Positions 46,515-56,947 are shown, counted from the first letter of the stretch. The stretch: DNA of 64,000 nucleotides from Saccharopolyspora sp. NFXS83 (GCF_026241095.1 NZ_JAPFGB010000016.1:113516-177515), one strand, 5' to 3'. The notes: generated by a model from the sequence alone, not told the origin. Program-made: numbers and translations.

Positions 46515-48026
46515 ATGACCCGGACCGCCAACGGCGACGCCGACACGATTGCCGGAGCGGCCTCAGCGCAGTCGTTCGACTCGCTCGATCCGCGGACCGG
46601 TGAGGTCGTGGGACGGTATCCGCTGCACGACGCCACCGAGGTCAACGAGATCGTGGAATCGGCCCGCGTGGCCGGTCGGTGGTGGGCGGAACTCGGTTTC
46701 GCGGAACGGAAGAAGCGCCTCGACCAGTGGCGCGCCCGGCTGGTGCGCGGGATCGACGAACTCGCCGGGGTGATCTGTTCGGAGACCGGCAAACCGCTCG
46801 ACGACGCCCGGCTGGAGCTGGTCCTGGTCATCGACCACCTGCACTGGGCCGCGAACAAGGCGGAGAAGGTGCTGCGCCGCCGCAAGGTCGGTTCCGGGGT
46901 GTTGATGTCGAACCAGGCCGCCACCGTCGAGTACCTGCCGTTCGGCGTGGTCGGTGTGATCGGCCCGTGGAACTACCCGGCGTTCACACCGATGGGCTCG
47001 ATCGCCTACGCGCTCGCCGCGGGGAACTCCGTGGTGTTCAAGCCGAGCGAGCTCACACCCGGTGTCGGCCGCTGGCTGGTGGACAGCTTCGCCGAGATCG
47101 TGCCCGAGCACCCGGTGCTGGCGCTGACCACCGGTTTCGGTGAGACAGGTGCCGCGCTGTGCGCTTCGGGCGTGGACAAGGTGGCGTTCACCGGGTCCAC
47201 CGAGACCGGCAAGCGCGTGATGACGGCGTGCGCGCTAACGCTGACCCCGGTCCTCGTGGAGTGCGGCGGCAAGGACGCGTTGATCGTCGATGCCGACGCG
47301 GACCTGCGGGCCGCGGCGGAGGCGGCGGTGTGGGGCGGCATGTCCAACGCCGGTCAGACCTGCATCGGCGTGGAGCGGGTGTTCGTCGTCGAAGCCGTCG
47401 CGGACAGGTTCCTCGAACTAGTCGCCGAACGCGCCAAGAAGCTCCGCCCCGGCGGCGAGCCCGGCGCCGACCTGGGGCCGATCACGATGCCCTCGCAGGT
47501 CGAGGTGATCCGGAGGCACGTCGACTCGGCCTTGGACGCGGGAGCCCGCGCGGTGATCGGCGGCAAGGACTCGGTGCGCCCGCCGTTCGTGGAACCGGTG
47601 GTGCTGGTCGACGTCCCCGCCGACTCGGAGGCCGCCGTGGAGGAGACGTTCGGCCCGACGATCGTCGTCGAACGCGTCCACGACGCGGAGGAGGGCGTGG
47701 CGCGCGCCAACCAGGGCCGCTACGGCCTCGGCGGCACCGTGTTCTCGCGCTCCCGAGGCGTCGAGCTCGCGCGGAAGCTGCGCTCCGGGATGGTCGCCGT
47801 CAACTCGGTGATCTCGTTCGCTGCCGTTCCGGCGCTGCCGTTCGGCGGTGTCGGCGACTCCGGGTTCGGCCGCATCCACGGTGAGGACGGGCTGCGCGAG
47901 TTCGCGCGCCCGCAGTCGATGACCCGCACCAAGTTCCGCAACCCGCTGAACCCGATGACCTTCGCCCGTTCGAAGGGCACGGTCGGCGCCGTCGTGCGGC
48001 TGATCCGCCTCACCCGAAGCCGCTGA
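46515..48026 (+). CDS. NAD(P)-dependent aldehyde dehydrogenase
   Basis: Oxidises an aldehyde to the acid. 503 residues. Seen: GVIGPWNYPAF with Asn153, FTGSTETGKRV, catalytic Glu249 (VECGGKDALIV) and Cys283 (NAGQTCIGVER). The C-terminal 35 residues (MTRTKFRNPLNPMTFARS) extend past the usual end with a basic, possibly membrane-associating tail. The ATG has GGGAGG eight bases upstream. A repressor-type inverted repeat encloses its -10 box, so expression is probably inducible. Confidence 0.94.
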   Translation: MTRTANGDADTIAGAASAQSFDSLDPRTGEVVGRYPLHDATEVNEIVESARVAGRWWAELGFAERKKRLDQWRARLVRGIDELAGVICSETGKPLDDARLELVLVIDHLHWAANKAEKVLRRRKVGSGVLMSNQAATVEYLPFGVVGVIGPWNYPAFTPMGSIAYALAAGNSVVFKPSELTPGVGRWLVDSFAEIVPEHPVLALTTGFGETGAALCASGVDKVAFTGSTETGKRVMTACALTLTPVLVECGGKDALIVDADADLRAAAEAAVWGGMSNAGQTCIGVERVFVVEAVADRFLELVAERAKKLRPGGEPGADLGPITMPSQVEVIRRHVDSALDAGARAVIGGKDSVRPPFVEPVVLVDVPADSEAAVEETFGPTIVVERVHDAEEGVARANQGRYGLGGTVFSRSRGVELARKLRSGMVAVNSVISFAAVPALPFGGVGDSGFGRIHGEDGLREFARPQSMTRTKFRNPLNPMTFARSKGTVGAVVRLIRLTRSR

Positions 48027-48034
48027 ACCGTCCC

Positions 48035-48118
48035 CGAGGAGGGGAGCTTTCCGAACCAGGCCGCCCCGCGGAACCGCCCGGTCGCGCTGTTCCGTGACAG
48101 AAAGGTTCCCTTCCTCGC
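48035..48118. repeat. split palindrome-family element (halves 41 bases apart)
   Basis: Degraded left half at 48035-48052 (CGAGGAGGGGAGCTTTCC) and right half at 48094-48118. They look like one element whose arms were moved apart. Confidence 0.7.
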
Positions 48119-48195
48119 CGCGATGGCCGTGTCCGCTGGAGCCGCGCCGGTGCTGGGCGATGTCCTCCCCGCGCCGGGGCTTCGGCCTGCTTGCG

Positions 48196-48250
48196 GATGA
48201 CAGGAAGGTTCCCTTCCTCGGCTCGGTGACAGGAAGGTTCCCTTCCTCAC
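48196..48250. repeat. two tandem right half-copies of the palindrome family
   Basis: Right halves at 48196-48220 and 48226-48250, a 30-base direct repeat. Confidence 0.92.
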
Positions 48251-48538
48251 CGGTGGGGCGACGGCCGGCGTCGTGACCGATGGGTGGAGGGCTGCCACGA
48301 GTAGGTCACGCGCCGCGCGGGGCGTGACCGGAATGTGGCCGACCCCGCGTAACCTGCCCGCTCGGAGTGATCGAATGTGCGCTCCGGAGCGGGAGCTTCC
48401 GCCCGGTTCGGATCGGCGTGAGGATGCGATGAGGCGGTTCTCCCGGGCACATTCGGTCCGGGAGTCCGTACGTTCCCGCGAACCCGGTCGTCGAACAGGT
48501 GGCGCCGCGGTCGCGAACCGGCGGCAAGGAGGCCAACG
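48251..48538. other. gene-free leader region of dhaK
   Basis: Completes a 512-base gap after the dehydrogenase. No promoter box stands out and no gene is seen. Confidence 0.4.
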
Positions 48539-49534
<996 letters not shown>

Positions 49535-49552
49535 CTAGGACGGGTGGACTAG

Positions 49553-50185
49553 ATGGGTTGCACGGCAACGGACGTGATCGGCGCGCTGCGCGCGGGCGCG
49601 GCGGCGGTCTCCGCGCATCGGGATGAGCTGATCCAGCTGGACAGGGTGATCGGCGACGCCGACCACGGCGAGAACATGGACCGCGGTTTCCGCGCGGTCG
49701 TGTCGAAGTTGGACACGGCGGTGCCGGAGACGCCGGGTGCGGTGCTCAAGCAGGTCGCGACCACGTTGATCTCGACGGTCGGTGGCGCGTCCGGCCCGCT
49801 CTACGGCACGGCCTTCCTGCGCGCCGCCGCGGCGGTGGGCGATGCGCTGGAGCTGGACGGTCCGGCGGTGGCCGCGGCGCTGCAGGCCGGGTTGGACGGG
49901 GTCGTCGCCCGCGGCAAGGCCGTGGCGGGGGACAAGACGATGGTGGACGCCCTGATCCCGGCGGTGGACGCGGCGAAGGCGGCTGCCGCCGACGGTGCCG
50001 GTCCGGCCCGGGTGCTGGCGGTGGCCGCGGAGGCGGCGAAGTCCGGGGCGGAGGCCACCGAACCGCTCGTCGCCCGCAAGGGGCGTGCTTCTTACTTGGG
50101 AGAACGCAGCGCGGGGCATGTCGATCCGGGCGCCCGGTCGACCGCGTTGCTGCTGTCCGCGTTCGTCGAATCGAGGTCCGTGTGA
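49553..50185 (+). CDS. dhaL: dihydroxyacetone kinase subunit DhaL
   Basis: ADP-carrying subunit that phosphorylates DhaK-bound dihydroxyacetone, 210 residues. Seen: the Asp triad region GDADHGENM, GGASGPLYGT and GDKTMVDAL. ADP is a fixed cofactor re-charged by DhaM in PTS-type systems (family knowledge). Its stop overlaps the dhaM start. Confidence 0.95.
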   Translation: MGCTATDVIGALRAGAAAVSAHRDELIQLDRVIGDADHGENMDRGFRAVVSKLDTAVPETPGAVLKQVATTLISTVGGASGPLYGTAFLRAAAAVGDALELDGPAVAAALQAGLDGVVARGKAVAGDKTMVDALIPAVDAAKAAAADGAGPARVLAVAAEAAKSGAEATEPLVARKGRASYLGERSAGHVDPGARSTALLLSAFVESRSV

Positions 50186-50862
50186 TGAGTGTCGGCCTGG
50201 TCATCGTCTCGCACAGCGAACAGCTCGCCGCCGGTGTGGCGGAGCTCGCCGCGCAGATGGCCCCGGACGTGCGTGTCGTGCCCGCGGGTGGTCTGGCGGG
50301 CGGTGCCGTCGGCACCGACTTCGAGAAGGTCTCGGCCGCGCTGTCGGATGCCGACTCCGGTTCCGGTGTCGTGCTGCTCTACGACTTGGGCAGCGCGCAG
50401 ATGACGGCGGAGCTCGCCGTGGAGTCGCTGGGCGATCCGACGACGGCGATCGTGGCGGACGCGCCGCTGGTCGAGGGCGCGGTGGCCGCCGCAGTGGAGG
50501 CGCAGGGCGGCAAGGACCGGGATGCGGTGGCGCGGGCGGCGACCGGCGCCGGGGTCGGTTCGGAGGCGGAGCAGGCGCCGGTCTCCGAGGCCGGGGAGTC
50601 GATCACCGAGGAGATCGAGCTGCGCAACGAGGTCGGCTTGCACGCTCGTCCGGCGGCGTTGCTGGCTCGCAGCCTCACCGGCCTGCAGGCGGACGTCCGG
50701 GTGCGGGCGGGCGACTCGGAGGCGGACGCTGCGAGCGTGCTCGGCCTGATGGGCCTCGGTGCTCGCAAGGGCGACCGGATCACCCTGGTGGCGACGGGCG
50801 CTGACGCGAGCGCTGCGGTGCAGCGCATCCTCGACCTGGTGGACCAGAACTTCGGCGAATGA
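50185..50862 (+). CDS. dhaM: PTS phosphotransfer subunit DhaM fused to HPr, no EI domain
   Basis: 225 residues. The N-terminal mannose-type EIIA domain has phosphoryl His10 (VIVSHSEQLAAG) and a DLGSAQM loop; a linker of about 30 residues follows, then an HPr domain with His153 in NEVGLHARPAALLAR. E. coli DhaM has a third, truncated EI domain that is missing here. ATG 50185 overlaps the dhaL stop (TGATG); a GTG at 50182 also fits. It needs EI encoded elsewhere. Confidence 0.94.
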   Translation: MSVGLVIVSHSEQLAAGVAELAAQMAPDVRVVPAGGLAGGAVGTDFEKVSAALSDADSGSGVVLLYDLGSAQMTAELAVESLGDPTTAIVADAPLVEGAVAAAVEAQGGKDRDAVARAATGAGVGSEAEQAPVSEAGESITEEIELRNEVGLHARPAALLARSLTGLQADVRVRAGDSEADAASVLGLMGLGARKGDRITLVATGADASAAVQRILDLVDQNFGE

Positions 50863-50936
50863 GCCCGGCGGGGCGGGCCGCGACAGCGCCCGCCCCACCA
50901 GCGCGGTCCGAAGTGGACCGGGCGCTCGGCGCACTG

Positions 50937-51050
50937 GGCGGCGAAGCCGTGCCTTGCGGCGAAGCCGTGCAGTGGGCGAGCGAAGCGAAGCCTGCCTCGC
51001 GGCCGAAGGCCGTGCCTGTATGCGCGTCAGCGCATAGCCCACGTCGAAAA
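50937..51050. repeat. GAA-loop mini-hairpin repeat, locus 1
   Basis: Runs of GCGGCGAAGCCGTGC, GCGAGCGAAGCG and CGGCCGAAGGCCGTGCC, ending in a hairpin TATGCGC-GTCA-GCGCATA followed by AGCCCACGTC. Same unit as the 64-bp tandem array at 63739-63978. Located after dhaM. Confidence 0.9.
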
Positions 51051-51106
51051 GCCGGTCACCCGCCACCCGGACACCCCGGCAAAACGAGCCTCACCCCGAA
51101 CAACGT

Positions 51107-51112
51107 TAGGCT
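51107..51112 (+). promoter_or_regulatory. -10 box (TAGGCT), leaderless, lipoprotein B
   Basis: TAGGCT six bases before ATG 51119. Confidence 0.55.
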
Positions 51113-51118
51113 GGAGCG

Positions 51119-52096
51119 ATGCCGCTGCGCCCCCGTTCTCTCGGCCTGCCGGTGGTGCTGGTGTCGTTGCTGCTGTGGGCCGTCGGCTGCAGCGGTGTCG
51201 CGCAGCAGCGTCCGGAACCCGCGTCGGACCGCGAGTCCGCGACGGTGGCCGGGGCTCTCGGTGATCCGCGCACGGTCGACCCTTGTTCGCTGATCGATCC
51301 CGCGTCGCTGGCGAAGTTCGGCGAGGCGCGCGACGCGGGCACCGTCTCGTTGGACTACTGCCTGTTCCGGGTGCGGCTGGCCGAGGGCGCGCTGGCGCAG
51401 TTGAAGGTCGGCGAACTCGCGCGGGAAGCTCTGGAGCAGGCCGATCCGGTGGTCGGCGCGGGTGCGTTCCGGATCGCGCGGGAGGCGCCGTTGCCGGGGC
51501 ACTGCACGCGGCGGGTCTTGTTCGGCGACGGCACTTCGTTGCTGGTCAGCGCCGATCAGCTCGACGGCGGGACGGGTGCCGCGCTGTGCGGGCTGGCCGA
51601 GGCGGGGGCGGGTGACGTCGTCGCCGCGATCGGGCGGCACCAGGTGCGCCACCGCCCGTACCCGCCGAATTCGCTGGCGTTGAGCGACCCGTGCCGGGCG
51701 CTCGGCACCGAGGTGGTGCGCGAGGTGCCGGGCCTGGAGGAGGCCGAACCGGTGGCGTCCCCGGCGGGCCACCAGTGCCAGTGGGGGCAGGAGGACGCCG
51801 CGTCACCGCGGGTGCGGTTGGTGCACACCGCAGGTGATCCGCCGGCCGTGCTGCACGGGTCGGCGGTGGAGGAGTCGATCGCGGGCCGCCGCACGGTGAC
51901 CAGCGTCGTCGGCGGCGACCCGAGCACCCCGTTGTGCTCGGCGGAGACCGGGCACATCCCGTTCGGCGAACCGGGTGGCGGCCAGGTCGAGGTGGCGATG
52001 ATCGTCGTGGCGTACCCCGACGGCACCGGGTTGGACGCCTGCGAGTTCGCCAGGGGCCTCGCGGAACGCGCGTGGCCGGGACTTCCTCGGCCGTAG
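51119..52096 (+). CDS. lipoprotein B, DUF3558-like, two-domain
   Basis: 325 residues, lipobox WAVGC (Cys24). Two halves with matching DPC openings (TVDPCSLIDPASLAKF and LSDPCRALGTEVV), paired Cys (DYCLFRV, HQCQWGQ) and a last CEFARGLAERA helix. The same plan as lipoprotein A at 45305. Function unknown. The ATG follows TAGGCT by six bases. Confidence 0.8.
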   Translation: MPLRPRSLGLPVVLVSLLLWAVGCSGVAQQRPEPASDRESATVAGALGDPRTVDPCSLIDPASLAKFGEARDAGTVSLDYCLFRVRLAEGALAQLKVGELAREALEQADPVVGAGAFRIAREAPLPGHCTRRVLFGDGTSLLVSADQLDGGTGAALCGLAEAGAGDVVAAIGRHQVRHRPYPPNSLALSDPCRALGTEVVREVPGLEEAEPVASPAGHQCQWGQEDAASPRVRLVHTAGDPPAVLHGSAVEESIAGRRTVTSVVGGDPSTPLCSAETGHIPFGEPGGGQVEVAMIVVAYPDGTGLDACEFARGLAERAWPGLPRP

Positions 52097-52137
52097 GCCG
52101 CCCGCGAGGGCTGGATACGGGCACGAGCCGGTGCCGT

Positions 52138-52143
52138 TACGGT
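52138..52143 (+). promoter_or_regulatory. -10 box (TACGGT), leaderless, gene at 52150
   Basis: TACGGT six bases before GTG 52150. Confidence 0.45.
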
Positions 52144-52149
52144 GGGGGC

Positions 52150-52464
52150 GTGCCGCGCCGCAACCGTCCTCAGCGCCCACCCGGTGACTCGCCGGGGCCG
52201 GGTCCTCGGCCGATGGGTTCCGGTTTCGGCTGGTCCAGGGTGGAGGAAGGACCGGACGGCGAGTGGGTGGTGCGGACCGTTCCGGCCGCGCAGGCCACGA
52301 AGACCTACCGCTGTCCCGGCTGCGATCACGAGGTGCGGCCCGGGGTCGGCCACGTCGTGGCGTGGCCCGCCGATGAGCAGGGCGACGTCGCCGACCGGCG
52401 GCACTGGCACAGCGGGTGCTGGCGGGCCCGCGGTCGCCGCGGCCCCACTCGGCGCTGGTCCTGA
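52150..52464 (+). CDS. small Cys/His zinc-ribbon-like protein
   Basis: 104 residues, basic and proline-rich at both ends. The core holds YRCPGCDHEVRPGVGHVVAW and HWHSGCW, a CxxC plus His/Cys set that could hold zinc. This type recurs in actinobacteria, sometimes labelled ATP/GTP-binding without clear support. GTG start after a TACGGT box. Function unknown. Confidence 0.75.
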   Translation: MPRRNRPQRPPGDSPGPGPRPMGSGFGWSRVEEGPDGEWVVRTVPAAQATKTYRCPGCDHEVRPGVGHVVAWPADEQGDVADRRHWHSGCWRARGRRGPTRRWS

Positions 52465-52513
52465 CGGGCATCTCACACCGGTGCGATCAGGTGGGCGTGG
52501 GAGGATCGAGCCG

Positions 52514-53263
52514 ATGAGCACCGAGATCCGCGCCAACACCGTGCTGCCTGCCGAGCGGGAGCAGATCACCCTGCACACCGCGGATGAGCTGCAGTTGATC
52601 GGTGAGTTGTCGTTGCCCGCGAACGGTGCTCCGCGAGCCACGCTGGTGTGCCTGCACCCGCTGCCCACGCACGGCGGGATGATGGACTCGCACCTCTACC
52701 GCAAGGCCGCGTTCCGGTTGCCCGCGCTCGCCGACCTCGCCGTGCTGCGGTTCAACACCCGCGGCACCGCCAGCGAGGCGGGGCGCAGCGAGGGCTCGTT
52801 CGACAACGGCGACTCCGAGCGGTTCGACGTGGCCGCGGCGCTGGAGTACGCCGAGTTCCACGACCTGCCGAACGTGTGGCTGGTGGGCTGGTCGTTCGGC
52901 ACGGACCTGACGCTCGTGCACGGGCTGGATCCGCTGGTGCGGGGCGCGATCCTGATCTCGCCGCCGCTGCGCTGGAGCACGGAGGAGCACCTGCGGGCGT
53001 GGGGCGAGTCGGGCAAACCGGTGCACGCGCTGGTGCCGGAGTTCGACGACTACCTCCGCCCGGACGAGGCGCTCCGCCGGTTCGCGACGATCCCGCAGGC
53101 GCGGGTCACCGGGTTCGACGACACCAAGCACCTGTGGGTCGGGAAGGCGGAGGCGGCGCTGGACGCCATCGTGGACATCGTCGCTCCCGACGTCGCCACG
53201 CCGTTGCCGCGCACGTGGGACGGCCCGTCCGAGACGCGTCAGGTCACCATCGTCGGCCAGTGA
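52514..53263 (+). CDS. alpha/beta-hydrolase
   Basis: 249 residues. Short-lid hydrolase with oxyanion LHPLPTHGGMM, nucleophile Ser in WLVGWSFGTDLTL and a His in DDTKHLWVG. Resembles dienelactone-hydrolase-like or CocE-like small hydrolases; substrate unknown. ATG 52514 with GGAGG nine bases upstream. Fifty bases after the zinc-ribbon-like gene. Confidence 0.9.
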   Translation: MSTEIRANTVLPAEREQITLHTADELQLIGELSLPANGAPRATLVCLHPLPTHGGMMDSHLYRKAAFRLPALADLAVLRFNTRGTASEAGRSEGSFDNGDSERFDVAAALEYAEFHDLPNVWLVGWSFGTDLTLVHGLDPLVRGAILISPPLRWSTEEHLRAWGESGKPVHALVPEFDDYLRPDEALRRFATIPQARVTGFDDTKHLWVGKAEAALDAIVDIVAPDVATPLPRTWDGPSETRQVTIVGQ

Positions 53264-53462
53264 GCGCGGACCTCGGCGTTCCCGGCGAGTGCGGCACTGC
53301 GGACTTCGAGAGCTCGCGCACCTGGGGCGAGTGGCCCCCGATGTGGTGAGCCCTGCCTGCGCTCCGCGTCGGCTCCACGACCGTGAACTCGTTTCCCCTG
53401 GTGTGCCGCAGGTTCTCGCGGATCGGCGGCAGAAGCGGATCCAGGGGAGAGGCGCGGCGGGG

Positions 53463-54641
53463 TCAGGTGCGTTCCGCCCGGCAGAGGTAGGCGCGGGGAG
53501 TGCTGCCGATGCGGGTGAGGATGACCGTCGCCTCGGTGCCGCCGCGCGGTTTGAGCCTGCGGCGCAGCGCGTCGGGGTCGACGTCGACGCCGCGGGTCAT
53601 GATCTCCAGCCGTCCCACGTCGTGTTCGCGCAGCAGTGCCCGCAGCGCTTTCTCCGCGTACTTCCCGTGGTCGATCACCCGGAACGCCCGGATCCCGGGT
53701 GGTGGCGCGTCGCCGGTGAGGTAGGCGATGCGCGGGTCGAGCTGGCCGAGCCCGTGCCGCGCGGCGTAGTGGCGCACCAGTCCCGCGCGCACCACCGCGC
53801 CGTCGGGGTCGACGATCCACTGCCCGACGTCGAGCACGGGGCACTCGTCGGGGGCTCGATCGGTGAGTTCGTCGGGAGGCCCGTCGGCGCGCAGCACGGT
53901 GGCGCGCCGCCGCACCCCGTCCTCGGCGAGGTCGCCGAGCCACACGGCGGCTTCCCGGACCTGCCCGGCGAGCGAAACGATCTCCACTTCGGCGTGGCCG
54001 GGGATGGCGTCGAAGTCGAGGCCGGGCGCGCATTTCACGACCATGTCGCGGCCGGCGTAGACGTCGAGCAGCGCGTCCAGCGGTGGCACCAGGTCGGCCG
54101 GGTTCCAACGGCGGCGGCCGGTGCCGTCGCGGCGCGCGGGGTCGGCGACGATCGTGGTCCCGGTGGTGGCGGGGCGCAGCGCGTCCGCGCGCGCGAGCCC
54201 GACGGGGCGGCCGTCCGCGGTGAGGTTGTGCCGGGCCATGGCGAGCCGCACCTCGTCGAGATCGGAGCCGACGCAGCGCTCGGCGACCAGCGCCACTTCC
54301 CGGAGGTCCGCGCCGATCGAACAGGTCACGTCGTGCACGGCGCGGCCGGTGAGGCGCCGGGCGCGGTGCCGGGCGACGGCGGCGGTGGTCGCCTGCTGCA
54401 ACGAGTCCGCGGTGAACAGCCACTGCCCAGCACTGTCCAATTTGGACTCGGCTTTGCCGCGCAGCACGGCGGTTTCCAGCACGGCCGCGGCGAAGCGCGG
54501 TCCGGCGGCGGCTCGAGCGGCGGCGACGTCGGCGAGCCGCGATTCCGCGGTCAGCGGCCGTTGCGCCACCACCGCGACGGCCTCGGACCCGGCGGCGGAG
54601 CGCAGGAAGGCCACATCATCGAGGTCGAAGGCGTACGCCAC
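53463..54641 (-). CDS. class I methyltransferase with THUMP-like C-terminal domain
   Basis: About 392 residues. SAM motif VHDVTCSIGADLREVALVAE, motif II SDLDEVRLAMARHN, and IVADPARRDGTGRRRWNP, where DPAR occupies the catalytic motif position. The C-terminal part (from about 300) matches the THUMP-like domain found in these proteins. Probably an RNA methyltransferase (inference). Starts at GTG 54641 (VAYAFDLDD) or GTG 54662. Confidence 0.85.
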   Translation of the reverse strand: MAYAFDLDDVAFLRSAAGSEAVAVVAQRPLTAESRLADVAAARAAAGPRFAAAVLETAVLRGKAESKLDSAGQWLFTADSLQQATTAAVARHRARRLTGRAVHDVTCSIGADLREVALVAERCVGSDLDEVRLAMARHNLTADGRPVGLARADALRPATTGTTIVADPARRDGTGRRRWNPADLVPPLDALLDVYAGRDMVVKCAPGLDFDAIPGHAEVEIVSLAGQVREAAVWLGDLAEDGVRRRATVLRADGPPDELTDRAPDECPVLDVGQWIVDPDGAVVRAGLVRHYAARHGLGQLDPRIAYLTGDAPPPGIRAFRVIDHGKYAEKALRALLREHDVGRLEIMTRGVDVDPDALRRRLKPRGGTEATVILTRIGSTPRAYLCRAERT

Positions 54642-55022
54642 CTGATCTTCACCACCGCACACGTGTTCTGCCTGGACCGCCGCACTTTAGCCGCCACCGC
54701 CGAGAGCCGGTGAAACACGTTGCCCGGAAACGAAGCCCGGATCCCGTTCCGGACACGTGCCCCAGCAGGTCCGGTCCGAGCCGGGGTGTCGTCGTCGACG
54801 AGGGCGTTGGTCGCGTCGACCGCACGGCAGCCCTCAGTTTTGGCCGGTGGCAGGTCCTCCGCCGCGCGACGCCCCGTCCGCGGACCGGCTGCCACCCGCT
54901 CGAAGGCGGGGAGCAGAAGTCTGGTCTTCGGCGGGACCACCGGACGGATCTGCACTGGCGGCGAGCGGTGACACCGTCGGCGTGGACATGGGGCCATCGG
55001 CCTGTGCTTGGGGAGCGTGGAC
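54642..55022. other. gene-free stretch upstream of the phosphodiesterase
   Basis: About 380 bases between divergent genes. No gene, repeat or clear promoter box recognised. Confidence 0.4.
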
Positions 55023-55738
55023 ATGCTGATCGCCCACCTGTCAGACCTGCACCTCGACTGTTCGTCGCGGGCCCGTGCCCGGGTCCAGCGGGCTCTGGAG
55101 CACATCCGGGCGCTGAACCCGCAGCCCGACCTGGTCCTGGTCACCGGCGACATCGCCGAGCACGGGGCGGTCGAGGAGTACGAGCTGTTCGCCGGGGTAG
55201 ACGCCCTGATGGTCCCGGGCAATCACGACCGCCGTCGCCCGATGCGGGCCTTGCTCGGCCTCGCCGAGTCGGACGAGCCGATCACCAGCGTGCCGAGCCA
55301 CGGCTCGGCACGCCTGCTGCTGGCCGATTCCGTGGTGCCGGGTCAGGATCACGGCTTCCTGGCCGAGGAGAGCCTGGAACTGCTGAACGAGGCTGCGGCG
55401 GAACCGGGCTTGCTGGTCGTCGCGGTGCACCACCCTCCCCTCGAGATCGGCAGCGACCTGCTCGACCCGATTCGCTTGATCGAGCCGGAACGGCTGATCG
55501 GGCCGCTCACCGCCCGACGGGGGCCGAGCGTGATCTTGTGCGGGCACGCCCACATCGCGGTGGCGAGCGAGGTGGCCGGTGTCCCGGCCCGGATCGCCCC
55601 CGGCATCGCGTCAACGCTGCGCCTTATCCCTACGAGCCCGGCGCCAACGAGCTGGACCGGGACGCGGAACCGGCCGTCGTGCTGCACCAGATCGATGATC
55701 TTGGGCGAGCCGTCGGCCACTTCCACACCATCCGGTGA
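55023..55738 (+). pseudogene. CpdA-like metallophosphoesterase, frameshifted near 55630
   Basis: The reading from ATG 55023 carries all metal motifs: AHLSDLHLD, LVTGDIAEHG, VPGNHDRR, VAVHHPP and LCGHAH, as in cyclic-nucleotide phosphodiesterases such as Rv0805. After APGIASTLRLIP the frame runs on into low-quality sequence, while the next frame (from TAC at 55631) gives a natural end YEPGANELDRDAEPAVVLHQ... stopping at 55738. One missing base at 55629-55631 explains this and restores about 239 residues. Either a recent lesion or a sequencing error. The metal centre is encoded before the break, so a protein with an altered C-terminus may still be made. Confidence 0.85.
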
Positions 55739-55914
55739 GTCGTCGGCGTCCTGCACGAGCATGACCCGCTCGTTGCACGCCCGCGCTCGCTCAGACCGGG
55801 GCCGGGTGCCGATCGTGGTGCGCGCCGCCGATGAGGTGCATTTCGCCGCAGCCGTCATCGCGGGTGGCCGGCCTGCGGCACGGGACCAGATCACACCTGG
55901 GACCGCGGGGCGTA

Positions 55915-55953
55915 GCGGGACGGTGTGGAAACGGCGTTGCCACACCATCCCGC
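55915..55953 (-). terminator. hairpin downstream of the enoyl-CoA hydratase
   Basis: Fourteen-base arms GCGGGACGGTGTGG/CCACACCATCCCGC with one wobble, eleven-base loop, about 40 bases past the hydratase stop. No T-run. Confidence 0.5.
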
Positions 55954-55994
55954 CGCGTTCATCGCTCCCGCGGCCGAGCGCGTCGAGCCAGAAC

Positions 55995-56777
55995 TCACCG
56001 CCCGGTGAACTCAGCCTTGCCAGGACCGTTCTCGATGAACGAGCGCATGCCGATCTTCTGGTCCTCGGTGGCGAACAGCCCGGCGAAGATCTGCGTCTCC
56101 AGGCGCAGGCCGTTGTCGAGGTCCATGTCGAGGCCGCCGTCGATCGCGGCCTTCGCCGCCGCGAGCGCGCGCGCCGGGCCGTTGGCGAACTGCTCGGCCC
56201 ACTTGCGGGCCGCCGCGTACACCTCGTCGGCCGCCACGACCTCGTCGACGAGGCCCAGTTCCAGGGCTTCGGGGGCCTTGACGAACCGGCCGGAGAAGAT
56301 GATGTCCTTCGCCTTGCTGGGCCCGACGAGCCGGGCGAGCCGCTGGGTGCCGCCGGCACCGGGGATCACTCCGAGCAGGACTTCCGGCTGACCGACCTTC
56401 GTGGTGTCGCCGATGATGCGGCGGTCGCAGCTCAACGCCAGTTCGAACCCGCCGCCGAGCGCGTAGCCGGTGATGGCGGCGACGGTCGGCTTCGGGATCG
56501 CGGCGACGGCGCTCATCGCGGCGGTGAGGCCGTTCTCCTCCTTGACGGCCATGTCCGAGTAGGACATCTCCGCCATCTCCTTGATGTCGGCGCCGGCCGC
56601 GAACACCTTCTCGCCGCCGTAGACGATCACCGCGCGCACGTCGGGGCGTTCGGCCGCCTCCGCCGCCACGGCTTTCAGCTCCTGCTCGATCTGCCGGTTC
56701 AGCGCGTTCATCGGCGGCCGTTCCAACCTGATCGTGCCGATGGCGCCTTCCACGTCGAGCCTGACGAACTCACCCAC
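55995..56777 (-). CDS. enoyl-CoA hydratase
   Basis: Hydrates 2-enoyl-CoA in fatty-acid breakdown. 260 residues. Crotonase fold with AAGADIKEM (oxyanion), GYALGGGFELALSCD with Glu112 and QPEVLLGVIPGAGGTQRL with Glu132, so both catalytic Glu residues are present, marking a true hydratase. GTG 56777 has GAGGAGG seven bases upstream. Single gene. Confidence 0.95.
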   Translation of the reverse strand: MGEFVRLDVEGAIGTIRLERPPMNALNRQIEQELKAVAAEAAERPDVRAVIVYGGEKVFAAGADIKEMAEMSYSDMAVKEENGLTAAMSAVAAIPKPTVAAITGYALGGGFELALSCDRRIIGDTTKVGQPEVLLGVIPGAGGTQRLARLVGPSKAKDIIFSGRFVKAPEALELGLVDEVVAADEVYAAARKWAEQFANGPARALAAAKAAIDGGLDMDLDNGLRLETQIFAGLFATEDQKIGMRSFIENGPGKAEFTGR

Positions 56778-56894
56778 GCCGCAACCTCCTCGTCGAACTG
56801 CCGCTTGCCCGGAGGCTATCCCGCGTTCCCGCCGACCGTCAGTGTCGACGATCTCAGTAGTGGTGTCGCACGGCCCCTTGCGCGGCCGGAAACG

Positions 56895-56928
56895 GCACGG
56901 GCCCCCGCTCGGCTGGGAGCGGGGGCCC
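56895..56928 (-). terminator. terminator of the ABC ATPase gene
   Basis: Perfect fourteen-pair stem ACGGGCCCCCGCTC/GAGCGGGGGCCCGT with a six-base loop, 20 bases past the minus-strand stop. Confidence 0.8.
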
Positions 56929-56947
56929 GTCGCGCGGGTGCGGTCGG

